A stretch of 64,000 bases of DNA from Methylobacterium sp. R2-1. Its GTDB lineage: Bacteria > Pseudomonadota > Alphaproteobacteria > Rhizobiales > Beijerinckiaceae. The position numbers and the translations under genes are program-made. The stretch is from positions 417,699-481,698 of the forward strand of contig NZ_JACHWM010000002.1 in assembly GCF_014191355.1 (NCBI RefSeq), in the 5' to 3' direction. The notes under the pieces were generated by a model that was not told the origin of the DNA, did no database searches, and saw nothing but the letters and a program-made list of their open reading frames with translations. Below are positions 18,222 through 26,180 of this stretch, piece after piece. How positions within the stretch are numbered: position 1 is the stretch's first letter; each line of letters starts with the position of its first letter.

Positions 18222-18284
18222 ACGCCCTCTCGCCAACTCCCTCGAACCCGAGGCAGGTTGGTCCCGGATCGGGAGGAGCCCTGC

Positions 18285-19016
18285 TTGAGCGAACACCACG
18301 CCCTCGACGCCTTCGCGCCCATCCTCAACTGGCGGCTCTTGAAGGGATCGCACACCTTCCCCGGACCGGACGGGGGCACCTGCATCAACGAGGCGGCTTT
18401 GGTCGCGGCGGGGCTGCCCTACCGGGCGATCACCGCGACCGAGGATTGCCCGCCCTGCTTCTCGCGCCCGCTCGCGGCCTACGCGCTCGGCCTCAACGAC
18501 GCCATGCCGGAGGCCGAGCGGCAGGGGTTGATGGCCTTCGTGCTGCGGCTCTCCGGCTCGGCGGACGCGCCCGCAATCGAGGCCGCCCGCACCGCCTTCC
18601 TCGCGCTCGAGAGCGCCCGCCGTATCCTGCCGCCGCTCCTCGACGCGGCCGGGCTGCCGGCGCTCGCCGCCCGCTGCGAGATCGCGTCCGACGCACAGAC
18701 GGCCATGGCCGCCCTGCGCAATGCCGAGATGCAGGGCGGCGCGCTCGCCCACGCCGCCGCCGGCCGCCATGCCTGGATCGTCGGCGCCCGCGCCTCCGCC
18801 GCGTCGCGCACCGCCACGGCGGCCTTGCGCGCTTTCGCCGACCCGCGCAGCGCCGCGGAGGTGGCGGAGGGGGCGGCTCCCTTCGCGGAAGGGACGTGGC
18901 GGACCGCGCTCGGCATCCTCGACGAGGCGCTCCGCATCGGCCGCCAGGCGCCGGCGATCGACCTGCTCTCCGCCCGCGAGCGCCTGGAGGCGGCCCGAGC
19001 CGGCGTTCAGCCGTAG
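18285..19016 (+). CDS. Conserved hypothetical protein with CPPC motif
   Basis: This is a 243-residue soluble protein of unknown function. The N-terminal 110 residues are the conserved-looking part: GGTCINEAALVAAG, ATEDCPPCFSRPLAAYALGLND and LMAFVLRLSG. The CPPC pair plus an upstream Cys could bind metal or be redox-active; this is only a suggestion. The C-terminal half is Ala-rich and helical. TTG 18285 is chosen for the GGGAGGAG ribosome site six bases before it; an in-frame TTG at 18258 lacks one. It ends against the convergent phosphatase gene, overlapping its stop by 10 bp. Confidence 0.65.
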   Translation: MSEHHALDAFAPILNWRLLKGSHTFPGPDGGTCINEAALVAAGLPYRAITATEDCPPCFSRPLAAYALGLNDAMPEAERQGLMAFVLRLSGSADAPAIEAARTAFLALESARRILPPLLDAAGLPALAARCEIASDAQTAMAALRNAEMQGGALAHAAAGRHAWIVGARASAASRTATAALRAFADPRSAAEVAEGAAPFAEGTWRTALGILDEALRIGRQAPAIDLLSARERLEAARAGVQP

Positions 19017-19615
19017 GCGCGCGGTCGCGGCTCCTCCCTGAGATCGATGTCGAGCGCCTCGCAGTTGGCGAGCCAGCGCCCGGTCAGGTGGTAGAAGAAG
19101 GTGCAATGGCCGACGACTGCGATGGTCCGCTCCGGCCGCGCCCGCAGCCAATCGCGAAACCCCGAGACCCGCTGGTCGAATAGGGTCCGCGGCTCCACGT
19201 GCCAGCCGTCGGGCCCGGCCTCCCCTTGCGCGTACCACCACGTCTCGGGCAGGTGATCGATCCGAAAACCCGGGAACTCCCGCGCCAGCACCGAGGCCGC
19301 CCGGCCGATGTCGCAACTGCTCTCCTGACATTCCCGGTGGAGCACCTCGACCAGCAGGTCGGGGCGGGCCGGGTGATCGGAAAAAATCCCGGCGGTGGTC
19401 TGGAGCGCCCGGGTCAGCGGCGAGGTGACGACGAGTTCGAAGGGAATCTCGCGCAACGCCTCGCGGGCTGCCGCGACCTGAGCGTGGCCGCGCTCGGACA
19501 GGCGCGCATCGATATGGCCGGGATCGCGCCCCGTCGCCTCGTGATGCGCGTTGAAGGTCGATTCACCGTGGCGGATGCAGACGATGCGGGTGGAAGGCGG
19601 GGTCGAGCGGGACAT
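19007..19615 (-). CDS. Histidine phosphatase superfamily protein (phosphoglycerate mutase-like)
   Basis: This 202-residue branch-1 histidine phosphatase has the catalytic RHG motif at residues 15-17 (VCIRHGEST). The second phosphate-pocket segment is SPLTRALQT and the distal catalytic His is in VVGHCTFFYHL. ATG at 19615 is used because the domain begins within ten residues; the longer upstream frame runs through an Arg-rich non-coding shadow. The substrate cannot be told from sequence; members include phosphosugar and phosphoprotein phosphatases. It is convergent with the CPPC gene and divergent from the sortase target gene. Confidence 0.85.
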   Translation of the reverse strand: MSRSTPPSTRIVCIRHGESTFNAHHEATGRDPGHIDARLSERGHAQVAAAREALREIPFELVVTSPLTRALQTTAGIFSDHPARPDLLVEVLHRECQESSCDIGRAASVLAREFPGFRIDHLPETWWYAQGEAGPDGWHVEPRTLFDQRVSGFRDWLRARPERTIAVVGHCTFFYHLTGRWLANCEALDIDLREEPRPRAYG

Positions 19616-19859
19616 GAGTCCGATGTAGGCGGTTCGCGCCGGCCGAACAGCGGGCCGCGACGCCGCGCCCGATCCCCGCACCGATCCGGACGAAGCGTCA
19701 CTGTCAGCGACGAACTGCGCCGCTTTCCGGACATCGCCGGCCGGCCAGGTGCGGCGCGGGGCCGAAGGTGGGCGAAGCGTCCCGTGGCGGCGGAGCGTCC
19801 GCTGGAGGAGCCTTGGCAGGAACCGGCCGCCCGGCCGGGACCCGCCGACGGAGGCTCCC

Positions 19860-22109
19860 ATGCTCTCGCTTCCCCTGTCCCCATTCCCACCGTCCTCCCA
19901 TCCCCGATCGCCGCTCGCATGCCCGGCTCCGGGCCTGACGCGCAACCTGCTGCTCGGACCGCTGATCGCCCTCCTGCTCGCCCTCGTCGCCGGCATCGCG
20001 CCGGCAAGGGCACAGGAGACAAGGGCACAGGAGACAAGGGCACAGGAGACAAGGGCACAGGAGACAAGGGCGCAGGACGGCAGCGGAACCCTGCTGCTCC
20101 GCTCCGAGGGCGGCGCGCCCGTCGAGGCGCCCCGCCTCAAGGCGGACGCCGCGATCACCGTGAGCGGCCCGACCGCACGGGCGACGATCACCCAGGTCTT
20201 CCGCAACACCACGGCGGAATGGGTGGAGGGCACCTACCTGTTCCCGCTGCCGGAGGACGCGGCGGTGGATACGATGAAGCTCGTGGTCGGCGACCGGGTC
20301 ATCGTCGCCGAGATCCGCGAGCGCGAGGCGGCGCGGCGCGTCTACGAGGCGGCGAAAGCCGAGGGCAAGGCCGCCGCGCTCACCGAGCAGCAGCGGCCGA
20401 ACCTGTTCACCAACGCAGTCGCCAATATCGGCCCCGGCGAGACGGTTCTGGTGCAGCTCGAATACCAGCAGCCGGTGCGGCCGACCGCCGGCATCTACGC
20501 CTTGCGCCTGCCGACCGTCGCCGCCCCGCGCTACAGCCCCGCTCCGTCGGCGGTAACGTCCGTGGTGGAGGGCCCCTCCGCCGCCGATCCCGTCCCTGAT
20601 CGCCAAAAGATCGCGGCCCCGGTGCTCGATCCGGCCCGCCGCGCGCCGGTCAACCCGCTGACGCTCACCATCGATCTCAAGGCCGGCTTCCCGCTGGGCC
20701 AGGTGCGCAGCGCCACCCACGCCATCCGCGTCGAGGAGCTATCGGGGAGCGAGCGCCGGATCACACTCGCCGACGGCGCCACCGCCGCCGACCGCGATTT
20801 CGAGCTGACCTGGACCGCCGCGCCCGGTGAGACGCCCTCGGTCGGCCTGTTCCGCGAACGGGTCGCGGGGGGCGAGGCGGTGCTCGCCGTGGTGACCCCG
20901 CCGGAGGCGGCGAGCCCGGCCGCGCCCGTGCCCCGCGACGTGGTGTTCGTGATCGACAATTCCGGCTCCATGGGCGGCGCCTCGATGCGTCAGGCCAAGG
21001 CGAGCCTGCTGATCGGCCTCGACCGGCTGCGCTCGGGCGACCGCTTCAACGTGATCCGCTTCGATCACAGCTTCGACACGCTGTTCCCCGACCTCGTGCC
21101 CGCCGTCGAGACCCATCTCGACCGGGCCAAGCGCTTCGTCGCCGGTCTGGAAGCGAGCGGCGGCACCGAGATGCTGGCGCCGCTGCGCGCCGCGCTGCGG
21201 GACGCGACGCCCGAGGAGACCGGCCGTCTGCGGCAGATCGTGTTCCTCACCGACGGCGCCATCGGCAACGAGGCGCAGATCTTTTCCGCCATCGCGGCGG
21301 AGCGCGGGCGCTCCCGGCTGTTCATGGTCGGCATCGGCTCGGCCCCGAACGGCTACCTGATGAGCCACGCCGCCGAATTTGGGCAGGGCAGCTTCACCCA
21401 GATCGGCACGCCCGATCAGGTGACCGAGCGGATGCGCGCGCTGCTGGTGAAACTGGAGAGCCCGGCCGTCACCGACCTGACCGCGACCTTCTCCGAGCCC
21501 GGCGTCGATGCTACGCCCACCCGCCTGCCCGATCTCTACCGCGGCGAGCCGCTCATCCTGCCGGCCCGGATGCGCGCGGTGCGGGGGACGCTCACCCTCA
21601 CCGGCCGGATCGGCGGGACACCCTGGCAGGCGGTGCTGTCGCTCGACACGGCGGAGGCCGGCACCGGCATCGGCAAGCTCTGGGCGCGGGCGAAGATCGC
21701 CGAGGCCGAGACGGCGCGGCTAACCGGCCGGCTCTCGCCCGAAGCAAGCGATGCCGCGATCCTGCGGCTCGCCCTCGACCACGGGCTCACCACGCGCCTG
21801 ACCTCGCTGGTGGCAGTGGACGCCACCCCGCGCCGGCCCGAGGGTGCGCGCCTCGTCAGCACCGACCTGCCGCTCAACCTGCCGGCCGGTTGGGATTTCG
21901 CGAGCGTGTTCGGCGAGGGCGAGGCGCAGCCGCTTCCCGCGCCGCCGCGCCAGCGCCGCGCTGCGACCCCGGCCACCCAGTTTGCCGCCGCCCAGCCGGT
22001 CGCGCTGCCGCAGACGGCGACGGATTTCGAGATCCGCGCCTGGCTCGGCGGAGTGCTGCTGGCGCTCGGCCTGTGTCTGTCCCTCCGCCGCCGCCGGGTC
22101 GCGGCGTGA
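19860..22109 (+). CDS. VIT/vWA-domain sortase target protein (marine proteobacterial type)
   Basis: This 749-residue exported surface protein resembles TIGR03788. A signal segment (LLLGPLIALLLALVAGIAPARA) is followed at once by AQETR repeats. A VIT (inter-alpha-trypsin inhibitor) domain spans about residues 90-220 and a vWA domain about 360-535, with MIDAS start Asp366 in FVIDNSGSMGG. The C-terminus has the three-part sorting signal: LPQTA at residues 716-720, a hydrophobic helix (WLGGVLLALGLCLSL), and RRRR. The adjacent downstream gene is a sortase whose start overlaps this stop. The motif has Ala instead of the usual Gly of LPXTG. Function in this family is not established; adhesion or envelope-surface anchoring is inferred. 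Confidence 0.9.
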   Translation: MLSLPLSPFPPSSHPRSPLACPAPGLTRNLLLGPLIALLLALVAGIAPARAQETRAQETRAQETRAQETRAQDGSGTLLLRSEGGAPVEAPRLKADAAITVSGPTARATITQVFRNTTAEWVEGTYLFPLPEDAAVDTMKLVVGDRVIVAEIREREAARRVYEAAKAEGKAAALTEQQRPNLFTNAVANIGPGETVLVQLEYQQPVRPTAGIYALRLPTVAAPRYSPAPSAVTSVVEGPSAADPVPDRQKIAAPVLDPARRAPVNPLTLTIDLKAGFPLGQVRSATHAIRVEELSGSERRITLADGATAADRDFELTWTAAPGETPSVGLFRERVAGGEAVLAVVTPPEAASPAAPVPRDVVFVIDNSGSMGGASMRQAKASLLIGLDRLRSGDRFNVIRFDHSFDTLFPDLVPAVETHLDRAKRFVAGLEASGGTEMLAPLRAALRDATPEETGRLRQIVFLTDGAIGNEAQIFSAIAAERGRSRLFMVGIGSAPNGYLMSHAAEFGQGSFTQIGTPDQVTERMRALLVKLESPAVTDLTATFSEPGVDATPTRLPDLYRGEPLILPARMRAVRGTLTLTGRIGGTPWQAVLSLDTAEAGTGIGKLWARAKIAEAETARLTGRLSPEASDAAILRLALDHGLTTRLTSLVAVDATPRRPEGARLVSTDLPLNLPAGWDFASVFGEGEAQPLPAPPRQRRAATPATQFAAAQPVALPQTATDFEIRAWLGGVLLALGLCLSLRRRRVAA
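20006..20080 (+). repeat. 15-bp in-frame tandem repeat just after the signal peptide
   Basis: Four exact copies of AAGGGCACAGGAGAC (20006-20065) plus a diverged fifth (to 20080) encode repeats of the pentapeptide AQETR at the start of the mature VIT/vWA protein. Confidence 0.95.
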
Positions 22110-22717
22110 GCGATATCGCAAACCCGGGTGCCGTCGCGCGGCGTCCCGACCGGCGGGGCATCAAAACCCTGCCGGCCCTCCTGCTCGTCGCGGCCGGGCT
22201 GGTTCTGCTCACGCAGGCCGCCTGGATTCCGGCCAAGGCCGCTCTGGCGCAGGTGCTTCTGGAGCGTGCCTTCGCCCTCACCCTCGCCGAGGGGACGGGC
22301 ATGCGCCCCTGGCCCTGGGCCGATACGGTGCCGGTCGCCCGCATCGCCTTTCCGGGCCTCGGCGAGAGCTACGTGGTGCTTGCCGGATCGAGCGGGCAGG
22401 CGCTGGCCTTCGGGCCCGGCCATGTCGAGGGCACGCCGGAGGCGGGCGAGCCGGGCACAGCAGTCTACGCCGCCCACCGCGACACCCAGTTCCGCAGCCT
22501 CGGCCGGCTCGCCGCGGGCGATCCGATCGAGGTCGTGCGCCGCGATGGCCGAAGCGTCCGCTTCCGCGTCACCGGCCGCCGGGTTGCGCGCTGGGACGCT
22601 TCCGGCCTCGACCCGGATGCACCGGGCCGCCACCTTGTGCTAGTCACCTGCTGGCCGCTCCATGCGATCACACCGGGGCCGGAGCGTTTGCTGGTGGAGG
22701 CGGTGGCCGAACCTTGA
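22106..22717 (+). CDS. Gram-negative sortase (TIGR03784-like transpeptidase)
   Basis: This 203-residue sortase cleaves a C-terminal sorting signal and joins the target to an acceptor. An N-terminal membrane helix spans about residues 22-40. The catalytic triad is intact: His124 (YAAHRDTQF), Cys182 (LVTCWPL) and Arg194 (PGPERLL). The GTG start overlaps the stop of the VIT/vWA gene by four bases (GTGA), so the enzyme and its likely sole substrate are translationally coupled. Such proteobacterial pairs are known by annotation but poorly studied. The acceptor in a Gram-negative envelope is unknown. Confidence 0.9.
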   Translation: MSDIANPGAVARRPDRRGIKTLPALLLVAAGLVLLTQAAWIPAKAALAQVLLERAFALTLAEGTGMRPWPWADTVPVARIAFPGLGESYVVLAGSSGQALAFGPGHVEGTPEAGEPGTAVYAAHRDTQFRSLGRLAAGDPIEVVRRDGRSVRFRVTGRRVARWDASGLDPDAPGRHLVLVTCWPLHAITPGPERLLVEAVAEP

Positions 22718-22767
22718 CGGTTCCCGCCCCGGTGCGGTTCTGTGCGGATCCGTCCGGAACCCGTACC

Positions 22768-23562
22768 ATGCCGCCGATCGAGGCCGATTTTCCCGAGACC
22801 GAGCTGCCCGATGCGCAGAGCCGTCTCATCGCCGAGGCGGTGCGCGAGGCGCTGGCCCGCCGCCGGATGTCGCGGCAAGCGCTGGCGGACGCGGCCCGCA
22901 TCAGCATCTCGACCCTGGAGAAGGCGCTGTCCGGACGCCGGCCCTTCACCCTGGCAACCACGCTACGCCTGGAGGAGGCGCTGGGCCTTCCCCTGAGGGT
23001 GCAAGCCACCGCGCCGCCGGTAGCGCTCACGGAAAAGGCGCGCCACGCGCCGGAGGAGTTCGGCTCCTATACCCGCGAGGCGGTGGCCTTCCTCGAAGGA
23101 CGCTACCTGACCCTGCGCCCGTCCTTCGGGCAGGCGGGGGCGATCTTCGCCTACCGCACCGAGATCGCCTGGGATGCCGGGACCGCCCGGCTCGTCTTCC
23201 GGGAGGCCGAGCGACTCGATGCGCCGTTCGCGCAGTCCGGCACCGTCTCGGTGCCGAACCAGTCGGGCCAGATCTACCTCGTCACCAACTTCCAGGGGCA
23301 GTACCGCCTCGCCGTGCTCGGGCGGCCGACGATCCAGGGCGAGATGTTCGGCATCCTCACCACCCTGTTCTCCGGCCGCGGCACGCAGCTCACCCCCGCG
23401 GCCACCCCGCTCGCCCTGGTGCCGGAGCGCGGGGCGCTGGCCGAAGGCGCGCAGTACGGGCGCATCACCGCCGACATGGCCTGCGAGCCGGCCTATCGGC
23501 GCATCCTCGACCGGGTGCGCGAGGACGTGTTCGCGGTGTTTCCCGGCTGCGGCGAGGACTGA
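22768..23562 (+). CDS. XRE-family transcriptional regulator with unknown C-terminal domain
   Basis: This 264-residue protein has an N-terminal helix-turn-helix at about residues 20-75 (RRRMSRQALADAARISISTLEKALSG). A C-terminal domain of about 170 residues has GSYTREAVAFLEGRYLTLRPSF and GQIYLVTNFQGQYRLAVLG, perhaps a ligand-binding beta domain. ATG 22768 lies 50 bp after the sortase stop; the longer upstream frame overlaps the sortase gene and has coding-shadow composition. Being next on the same strand, it could regulate the sortase pair, but no operator is evident. It ends 9 bp from the convergent SMR gene. Confidence 0.78.
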   Translation: MPPIEADFPETELPDAQSRLIAEAVREALARRRMSRQALADAARISISTLEKALSGRRPFTLATTLRLEEALGLPLRVQATAPPVALTEKARHAPEEFGSYTREAVAFLEGRYLTLRPSFGQAGAIFAYRTEIAWDAGTARLVFREAERLDAPFAQSGTVSVPNQSGQIYLVTNFQGQYRLAVLGRPTIQGEMFGILTTLFSGRGTQLTPAATPLALVPERGALAEGAQYGRITADMACEPAYRRILDRVREDVFAVFPGCGED

Positions 23563-23571
23563 TGCCCGTTC

Positions 23572-23892
23572 TCAGGCCGTGCTCGACAGCTTCATCAGCA
23601 CGAGCCCGCTGACGATCAGCAGCGCCGCCAGGATACGGGTGGCGTTGATCGCCTCACCCAAAAAGGCGATGCCGACGATGAAGGCGCCGACGGCGCCGAT
23701 GCCGGTCCAGATCGTGTAGGCGGTGCCGAGCGGCAGGCTGCGCATCGCCCAGGCGAGGCAGGCGAAGCTCAATCCCATGGTGACCAGGGTGATGGCGCTG
23801 GGCCAGAAGCGGGAAAACCCCTCCGACTGCTTCATCGCGAAGGCCCAGACGACTTCCAGCAAACCGGCGACGACGAGAACGATCCAGGCCAC
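23572..23892 (-). CDS. gdx: SMR-family exporter, Gdx/SugE type (guanidinium)
   Basis: This 106-residue four-helix small multidrug resistance protein works as an antiparallel dimer exchanging substrate for protons. The essential Glu13 is in GLLEVVWAF, and the helix-3 signature GTAYTIWTGIGAVGAF is present. The WAFAMK context and the Ala/Ser-rich helix 2 place it with SugE/Gdx, which export guanidinium, rather than with EmrE, though the split is by overall resemblance. The leader on this strand holds two hairpins and a 15-bp repeat. The pbpC gene ends 169 bp upstream on the same strand. Confidence 0.82.
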   Translation of the reverse strand: MAWIVLVVAGLLEVVWAFAMKQSEGFSRFWPSAITLVTMGLSFACLAWAMRSLPLGTAYTIWTGIGAVGAFIVGIAFLGEAINATRILAALLIVSGLVLMKLSSTA

Positions 23893-23915
23893 GGCAGCCT
23901 CATGCGCTTCATGAG

Positions 23916-23993
23916 CCGGGCCGTCCCGGACTTGGACCCCACCTCCTTGGACCCCACCTCGAGGAAGGGAAAGCGGGGGAGGACGTTGCCTCC
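23916..23993 (-). promoter_or_regulatory. gdx leader with two hairpins, possible guanidine-II-like element
   Basis: On the transcribed strand, GGAGG-CAACGT-CCTCC (23978-23993) is followed 48 nt later by CCGGG-ACGG-CCCGG (23916-23929), which lies 23 nt before the gdx start. The second hairpin has the ACGR tetraloop of guanidine-II (mini-ykkC) riboswitches; the first does not. The linker contains two exact 15-bp repeats. This is half a match to the class. Confidence 0.25.
23931..23960. repeat. 15-bp tandem duplication in gdx leader
   Basis: Two perfect adjacent copies of CTTGGACCCCACCTC, between the two hairpins of the gdx leader. Confidence 0.9.
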
Positions 23994-24061
23994 GGCAGGA
24001 TCAGCTAAAGTTCGAAGCGCGGGAGTCACGTGTGCCATCGCACAGCGGTAAGTGCGGTGCG

Positions 24062-26176
24062 TTACTCCAGCCGCACCACCACGCTGTCGCTCGCGCCCGC
24101 CGCATCCATCACCGAGATACGCGCAAAGCCCGCGCCCTCCGGGCTCCATTCCGATTGCCGGCGCATCGCCTCGGCCACCGGCAAGCCATCGACCATCCAG
24201 GTCAAGGGTGGCTGGCCGCCGAGCGCCTTGAGGGCGAGTCGGGCCTGCGCGCCCTCACTGAGGCCGAGATCGACCCGGGCGCCGTCCGGCGGATAAGCGA
24301 TCTTGAGGGGCACGCCGAGCGTCGCCGCGAAGGTTTTCGGCGCGTCGCGGCGGATGTGGCGCAAGGGTGGGGGCAGGGCGGCGGTGGCGACGACGAGGGC
24401 GTCGCGGGGGCGAGGCAGGGCCTCCGGCTCGCCGCCAAACCGGGCGAAGGCGTCGAACAGGATCGGCGCGGCGTGGCTCCGCCCGACGAGGCCCGGCACC
24501 GAGGCGCCGTCGGGGCGGCCGATCCACACGGCGATCGTCACGCGGGCATCGAACCCCACCGCCCAGGCATCGCGATAGCCGTAGGAGGTGCCGGTCTTGA
24601 AGCTGATCCGGCCGGGCAGGGCGTTCTCCGGGGGCGGGGCGCCGCGCAGGATATCGGCGACGTACCAAGCCGCGACCGGATCGGCGATCCGTCGCTCCGG
24701 TTCGAGCGCGGCGGCAGGGCCGTCGAGACCCCGGGCCAGCGCCGGCACGCTTCCGGCTCGGGCGAGCCCGGCATAGAGCCGAGCCAAGTCAGTCAGGGTA
24801 ATGCCGAGCCCGCCGAGCGCCACCGGCAGGCCGGGAGCGGTGTCGCGCGGCAGCAGGATCGTCGCGCCCGCGCCGCGCAGCCGCGCGACGAAGCGGGCGG
24901 CGCCGACCGCGTCGAGGAGATCGACCGCGGGCAGGTTCAGCGATTGCTGGAGCGCGACCCGCGCCGTCACCGTGCCGCGATACCCCATGTCGAAATTTTC
25001 CGGGGCGTAGCTCGCGGCGAAGCGGGCCGGGCGGTCGTCGAGGAGGGTTTCGGGATGGGCGAGCCCGTTCTCGAAGGCGAGCGCGTAGATGAAGGGTTTT
25101 AAAGCCGAGCCCGGCGAGCGCACGGCCCCCGTCGCATCGACCGCACCCGCGCGGGCGGCGTCGAGATAGCCGGCGCTGCCGACATGGGCGAGCACCGCGC
25201 CGGTGCGGTTGTCGATGGCGAGGATCGCGGCGGAGAGCGCCGGCCCGGCCGCCGCCGCGCGCTCGGCCGCCAGCGCCTCAAAGCTCGCCTGGAGCCGGGC
25301 GTCGAGCGTCAGGTGCTGCACCCGCGCCTCCGGGTCGGCGGCGTGGGCCTGCTCGGCGGCGTGGGCCGCAAGCATCGGGAATTGTTTTCGGAAAGAAGGT
25401 ACCGGCTCGGCCTTGGCGGCGCGCGCCTCCTCGGCGGTCAGCACGCCGCGCGCGGCGGCGATGTCGAGCACCCGGTCGCGGGCGCGCCGGGCGTTCGCGG
25501 AGAACCGATCGGGCCGGCGCGCCTCCGGCGCCTGCGGCAGGGCGACGAGGAGCGCACTCTCGGCGAACGACAGGCGGGCCGGCTCGCGGCCGAAATAGGC
25601 GAGGCTCGCCGCCCGCAGCCCCTCGACCGGGCCGCCATAGGGGGCCAGCGCGAGGTAGAGGTCGAGCACGCCGGCCTTACCCAGCTTACGCTCCAGCTCG
25701 ACCGCGCGGACCATCTGCCGAAGTTTGGCGAGGAGCGAGCGCTCGCTCCGCGGCTCGACGAGGCGGGCGACCTGCATCGACAGGGTCGAGCCGCCCGAGA
25801 CGATTTTTCCGTGCGCCAGCCACTGCCACGCGGCGCGGACCGTCGCTGCCGGGTCGATGCCGGGATGGCTGTCGAAGCGGCGGTCCTCGTAGGCTTTCAG
25901 CATGGCGAGGGTGCGCGGATCGACTTCCGTCGCGGTCACGGGCAGGCGCCAGCGCCCGTCGGCCGTAGCGAAGGGGCGCAGGAGCTGTCCCTTCCGGTCG
26001 AGGATGACGGTCGAACGCAGGCTCGCCTGGGTCAGGTCGAGCGGGGGGAGGGTGGCGGCGTAGCGCCAGAGGGCGCCCGCCAGCAGAAACGCGATGGTGA
26101 GGGAGAGTGCGAGAACAGCGCCGACGCGTCTCCCCCTCCCCACACCCGGGGAAAGAGAATCTAGTTCGGCGGCCAT
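24062..26176 (-). CDS. pbpC: Penicillin-binding protein 1C
   Basis: This 704-residue bifunctional peptidoglycan synthase has a membrane anchor at about residues 18-38. A GT51 transglycosylase domain carries catalytic Glu97 (KAYEDRRFDSHPG) and the GGSTLSMQVARL block. A transpeptidase domain has the SxxK motif in GSALKPF and the KTGT box in SFKTGTSYGYRDAW. A C-terminal BiPBP-type domain of about 80 residues ends VVRLE. The start lies 4 bp after the alpha-2-macroglobulin stop, the classic pbpC/A2M pairing. That pair is thought to repair peptidoglycan and trap intruding proteases. Confidence 0.93.
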   Translation of the reverse strand: MAAELDSLSPGVGRGRRVGAVLALSLTIAFLLAGALWRYAATLPPLDLTQASLRSTVILDRKGQLLRPFATADGRWRLPVTATEVDPRTLAMLKAYEDRRFDSHPGIDPAATVRAAWQWLAHGKIVSGGSTLSMQVARLVEPRSERSLLAKLRQMVRAVELERKLGKAGVLDLYLALAPYGGPVEGLRAASLAYFGREPARLSFAESALLVALPQAPEARRPDRFSANARRARDRVLDIAAARGVLTAEEARAAKAEPVPSFRKQFPMLAAHAAEQAHAADPEARVQHLTLDARLQASFEALAAERAAAAGPALSAAILAIDNRTGAVLAHVGSAGYLDAARAGAVDATGAVRSPGSALKPFIYALAFENGLAHPETLLDDRPARFAASYAPENFDMGYRGTVTARVALQQSLNLPAVDLLDAVGAARFVARLRGAGATILLPRDTAPGLPVALGGLGITLTDLARLYAGLARAGSVPALARGLDGPAAALEPERRIADPVAAWYVADILRGAPPPENALPGRISFKTGTSYGYRDAWAVGFDARVTIAVWIGRPDGASVPGLVGRSHAAPILFDAFARFGGEPEALPRPRDALVVATAALPPPLRHIRRDAPKTFAATLGVPLKIAYPPDGARVDLGLSEGAQARLALKALGGQPPLTWMVDGLPVAEAMRRQSEWSPEGAGFARISVMDAAGASDSVVVRLE

Positions 26177-26180
26177 GGCC

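Noticed and set aside
23893..24060. Guanidine-I (ykkC) riboswitch before gdx
   Set aside because: The conserved CTAGGG and GGTCCGAGAG blocks are absent; only a weak guanidine-II-like hairpin remains.
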